Assembly (NCBI GenBank): GCA_023954155.1
Contig: JAMLIO010000005.1
Location: 124,001 to 188,000 of the forward strand
Length of the DNA: 64,000 nt
Source: Pseudobdellovibrionaceae bacterium
GTDB taxonomy: Bacteria; Bdellovibrionota; Bdellovibrionia; Bdellovibrionales; UBA1609
Reading direction: 5' to 3'
The translations under genes were made by a program, and so were the position numbers. Shown here piece by piece: positions 62,228 to 64,000 of this stretch; the first letter of the stretch is position 1; each line of letters begins with the position of its first letter. The notes below the pieces were generated by a model. It did not search any database, was not told where the DNA came from, and saw only the letters and a program-made list of their open reading frames with translations.

Positions 62228-62506
62228 ATGTCATCTATATTTCTAACATTAAAAGTTGTTTATATTATTTGGCTGTTAATTACTATTTTTGGTTTTTTGT
62301 ATTTAACGAGAGGTTTTAGCTTAAATGAGAGATATAATTCATTACGTAATAAACCTCAAAAAAGCTTAGTTGATAAGTATGGATTGCGGAAAGTTAAAGA
62401 CATTAGAAATTTTATGTATTTTATGTTTTTTTTTAATGGTTCTTCTTATGATTTTCTTTCAATCCATAATGGATTTTTTCAGTTAGGAGTGGATAGGGTT
62501 AGTTAA
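62228..62506 (+). CDS. Small membrane protein after Rhs tip 2, possible immunity protein, 92 aa
   Basis: Starting at ATG 62228, after GAAGGGGCCAAGG, the protein opens with a membrane segment (TLKVVYIIWLLITIFGFLYL) and has a second hydrophobic stretch (NFMYFMFFFNGSSYDFL) near the end, with a basic stretch between. It lies 13 bp after tip 2. The position suggests an immunity protein, with no sequence-level proof. The frame opens earlier at 62198, inside the tip gene. Confidence 0.55.
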   Translation: MSSIFLTLKVVYIIWLLITIFGFLYLTRGFSLNERYNSLRNKPQKSLVDKYGLRKVKDIRNFMYFMFFFNGSSYDFLSIHNGFFQLGVDRVS

Positions 62507-62540
62507 GAAGACTTAAGATTATAGAAGTTATAATAATAAA

Positions 62541-62855
62541 GTGAGCCAGATGGTTGGCTGTCGAAAAGACTTAATTCTATTCCATGGAGGAGATGCTAAT
62601 CTTTATGGGTATGTGATAAATGACCCTGTAAATACCGTTGATCCTGAGGGTACGCAACCTCCTCCTAGGTTTGGTAGAAATCGAGGTGAAACGGCGCATC
62701 TTATTGGAGAATTTATACGTCCTTTTTTATATAAAACATGCCAGGAGGACGCTACTTTATGTCCGCGCAATAAAGAAGCAATGCAAAGAGCAGCTTGTGA
62801 GGAAGGAAATCCCAATATGAACCCGAAACCAGTGCCGCCATTTTATAGCAGATAA
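62541..62855 (+). CDS. Orphan Rhs C-terminal fragment with variable tip 3, degenerate
   Basis: Homology to the Rhs core begins near 62543 but is frameshifted: GWLSK appears in one frame and LILFHGGDANLYGYVINDP in another. From TVDPEG a third, different tip of about 68 residues follows (TQPPPRFGRNRGETAHLIGE, then FIRPFLYKTCQEDATLCPRN). It contains Cys, Pro and a basic region and ends KPVPPFYSR. No toxin family is recognised. Only about 20 codons of core remain, so it is a gene-less donor tip or pseudogene. No membrane-protein gene follows; an AGGAGG near 62870 leads only to a short frame. Confidence 0.65.
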   Translation: MSQMVGCRKDLILFHGGDANLYGYVINDPVNTVDPEGTQPPPRFGRNRGETAHLIGEFIRPFLYKTCQEDATLCPRNKEAMQRAACEEGNPNMNPKPVPPFYSR

Positions 62856-62977
62856 AGTTTAGAATATTAGGAGGAGTTGACCTTCCCCCAATTTTCATCC
62901 AGTCAGAAGGAATAAAATTTCTTACTCAGGATTTTTTAAATAAAGATTCATTATCCCGATTCAAACACAATCATACT

Positions 62978-63143
62978 GGCGTTGCTGTTTGGAAGGTCTT
63001 TAGAAGAGATATTTCTCTAACAAGAGGCCTCCAGTAAGCGTGACGCGTTTTGCCCGCAGGGCAAATACTGGAAGAGCCCATGGATGGGCGTGCCTCTTGT
63101 TAGAGAAATGTCTCTTCTAAAGATCTTCCAAATAGAAACTGCC
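62978..63143. repeat. Foldback element E4 (inverted copy of the E3 core)
   Basis: Arms 62978-63024 and 63096-63143 are reverse complements with a few mismatches. The 71-nt core (63025-63095) is the exact reverse complement of the E3 core except for one terminal base. The arms resemble those of E3 in the same left-right order: left arms start GGCGTTG and right arms end CTGCC, preceded by a base that has no partner. Arm changes between E3 and E4 are mostly matched on both sides (for example GGGAGG against GGAAGG, and ATCCCTCT against ATTTCTCT). Confidence 0.92.
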
Positions 63144-63148
63144 TACTC

Positions 63149-63205
63149 AGAGAGGGAGTACCAGTTTGTCAAAAGATCACTTAGGTAGTGCAAGGATCAG
63201 GGCGC
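63149..63205 (+). pseudogene. Rhs core fragment behind E4
   Basis: GAGTACCAGTTTGTCAAAAG and CACTTAGGTAGTG repeat the Rhs core bases found at 60903 and 61630, with one extra A that breaks the frame. The match stops within about 55 bp. This is a fourth remnant of the same Rhs core. The following 63206-63366 has no gene. Confidence 0.75.
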
Positions 63206-63366
63206 AAAAATGTCGTTTTGGTCTTTTGCGGGCATTTTCTGTCTTAGAAGGGGCCGAATTAAGGCGTAAAAACCTCATATATTTCAGTTATTTATGATCT
63301 TATAAATGGGACTAGGGGCTGGTTTAATTATTGCTTTCATATCCTATTGAAATTAGGAGGACTGCA

Positions 63367-64000
63367 ATGTCTCAACTAAAATATATGTTAAACGTTTTGC
63401 TTTTAAGTGCTGTGGTCACGGGTTTAGCGGCTTGTGATAATGATGGGGCTTTTAAAGCTGCGGATCTATCTATTAAAGAAGTGCCACAAAGTAAACCTGT
63501 TTTAACCGAAGAGCAAATTAAAGCTCTTTATGAGTTAAATCAAAAGCAAGCCCAAGAACTTAAACAAGAGATCGCTTTAAAAAATGAAGCCCTAGCCCAA
63601 CTTGAAAGTAAGCTAAATTCTGCCACATCAGAACTCAATGCTTTAAGCCAAAAGATGGTGGAATTGCTGGCTTCTGATAAAGACGCAGGCACTAAGTCTG
63701 AAGAGATGGTCAACTTGAAAGCTCAAATTGATGCTTTACAAGCCCAAATCGAAAGTGACCGTGCTCAATATGTTGAGGCCTTAGGTAAGGTCAACCGTAA
63801 TGAAGAGACTTTGATTGCGGAATTGGTTAAAGTTCGTCAAGAGATCAACAAGCTTAAAGAAAAGCAAGGTGGAATCACTGATGAAGAGATTCTAAATATC
63901 GAAAAGAATTTAACAGAGCAAATTGCAGGTCTAACAGCTCAGTTAGAAGAAAAACGTAAAGCCCTAGAAACTCAAATCACTGAACTTGAGCAAAAGGGTG
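63367..64000 (+). CDS. Coiled-coil lipoprotein, partial at window edge
   Basis: Starting at ATG 63367 after TAGGAGGA, the signal peptide (YMLNVLLLSAVVTGLAAC) ends in a perfect LAAC lipobox. The mature part, at least 190 aa here, is a long Glu/Lys/Gln/Leu-rich heptad-like coiled coil (ELNQKQAQELKQEIALKNEA, VKVRQEINKLKEKQGG, LTAQLEEKRKALETQITELE). The gene continues beyond base 64000. Such proteins usually anchor or space envelope structures, as Lpp does; no specific family is recognised. Confidence 0.85.
   Translation, partial: MSQLKYMLNVLLLSAVVTGLAACDNDGAFKAADLSIKEVPQSKPVLTEEQIKALYELNQKQAQELKQEIALKNEALAQLESKLNSATSELNALSQKMVELLASDKDAGTKSEEMVNLKAQIDALQAQIESDRAQYVEALGKVNRNEETLIAELVKVRQEINKLKEKQGGITDEEILNIEKNLTEQIAGLTAQLEEKRKALETQITELEQKG

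Overview
The window is an AT-rich bacterial chromosome segment, most probably from the Bdellovibrionota (Bdellovibrio-like predatory bacteria or close relatives). This is an inference. It rests on lipoproteins with a phenylalanine/tyrosine-rich signal ending in QNC, many small outer-membrane barrels, very large lipoprotein metalloproteases, and a remnant of the HNH-endonuclease family that is multi-copy in that group. No species name can be given from sequence alone.

Layout. 1-2000: decayed DNA with an HNH pseudogene, a long hexanucleotide repeat and several degenerate direct repeats. 2009-3184: cysteine desulfurase whose 3' end has been amplified as 42-bp tandem repeats. 3520-13324: two successive modules, each an outer-membrane-type protein followed by a giant Met-zincin lipoprotein protease. 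14413-19868 (minus): the 2-oxoglutarate dehydrogenase complex, sucA-sucB-lpdA, with an SPFH/NfeD membrane pair just upstream. 21679-24961: small secreted protein, stand-alone S14, a degenerate UmuD' with UmuC, and carbonic anhydrase. 25836-32288: CDF metal exporter, HerA-like ATPase, tRNA-Ala, RidA, DUF218 protein, LolC-like permease and a lipoprotein. 32441-36923 (minus): DapD, an MpaA-like peptidase, MurI, a GMP reductase-type enzyme and a membrane protein; the first three all handle peptidoglycan amino acids. 36955-47941: secreted proteins, the tRNA modification enzymes MnmA and MtaB, a trypsin-like protease, rnc-era-der and an NSS-type transporter. 49007-58641: a compact purine operon purM-N-(orphan)-B-C-S-Q-L-F with overlapping or closely spaced genes. 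59217-63205: an accessory island with an IS3-family element and a row of orphan Rhs C-terminal tips, each of the first two followed by a small membrane-protein gene. 63367 to the edge: a coiled-coil lipoprotein.

The most unusual structure is a set of four long foldback elements. Each is a fixed core (79 nt in one family, 71 nt in the other) at the apex of an inverted repeat. In the first family (34088-34234 and 47914-48175) the cores are nearly identical but the arms are unrelated, and one arm is an inverted copy of the 3' end of the adjacent gene. In the second family (59217-59380 and 62978-63143) the core is inverted relative to otherwise co-oriented arms, as expected of a core that can flip. 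These do not match an element class I recognise. A second theme is short 'echoes' of gene ends beside the parent gene (cysteine desulfurase 5' and 3', lpdA 3', perhaps era 5') or far away (an outer-membrane gene fragment at 43371).
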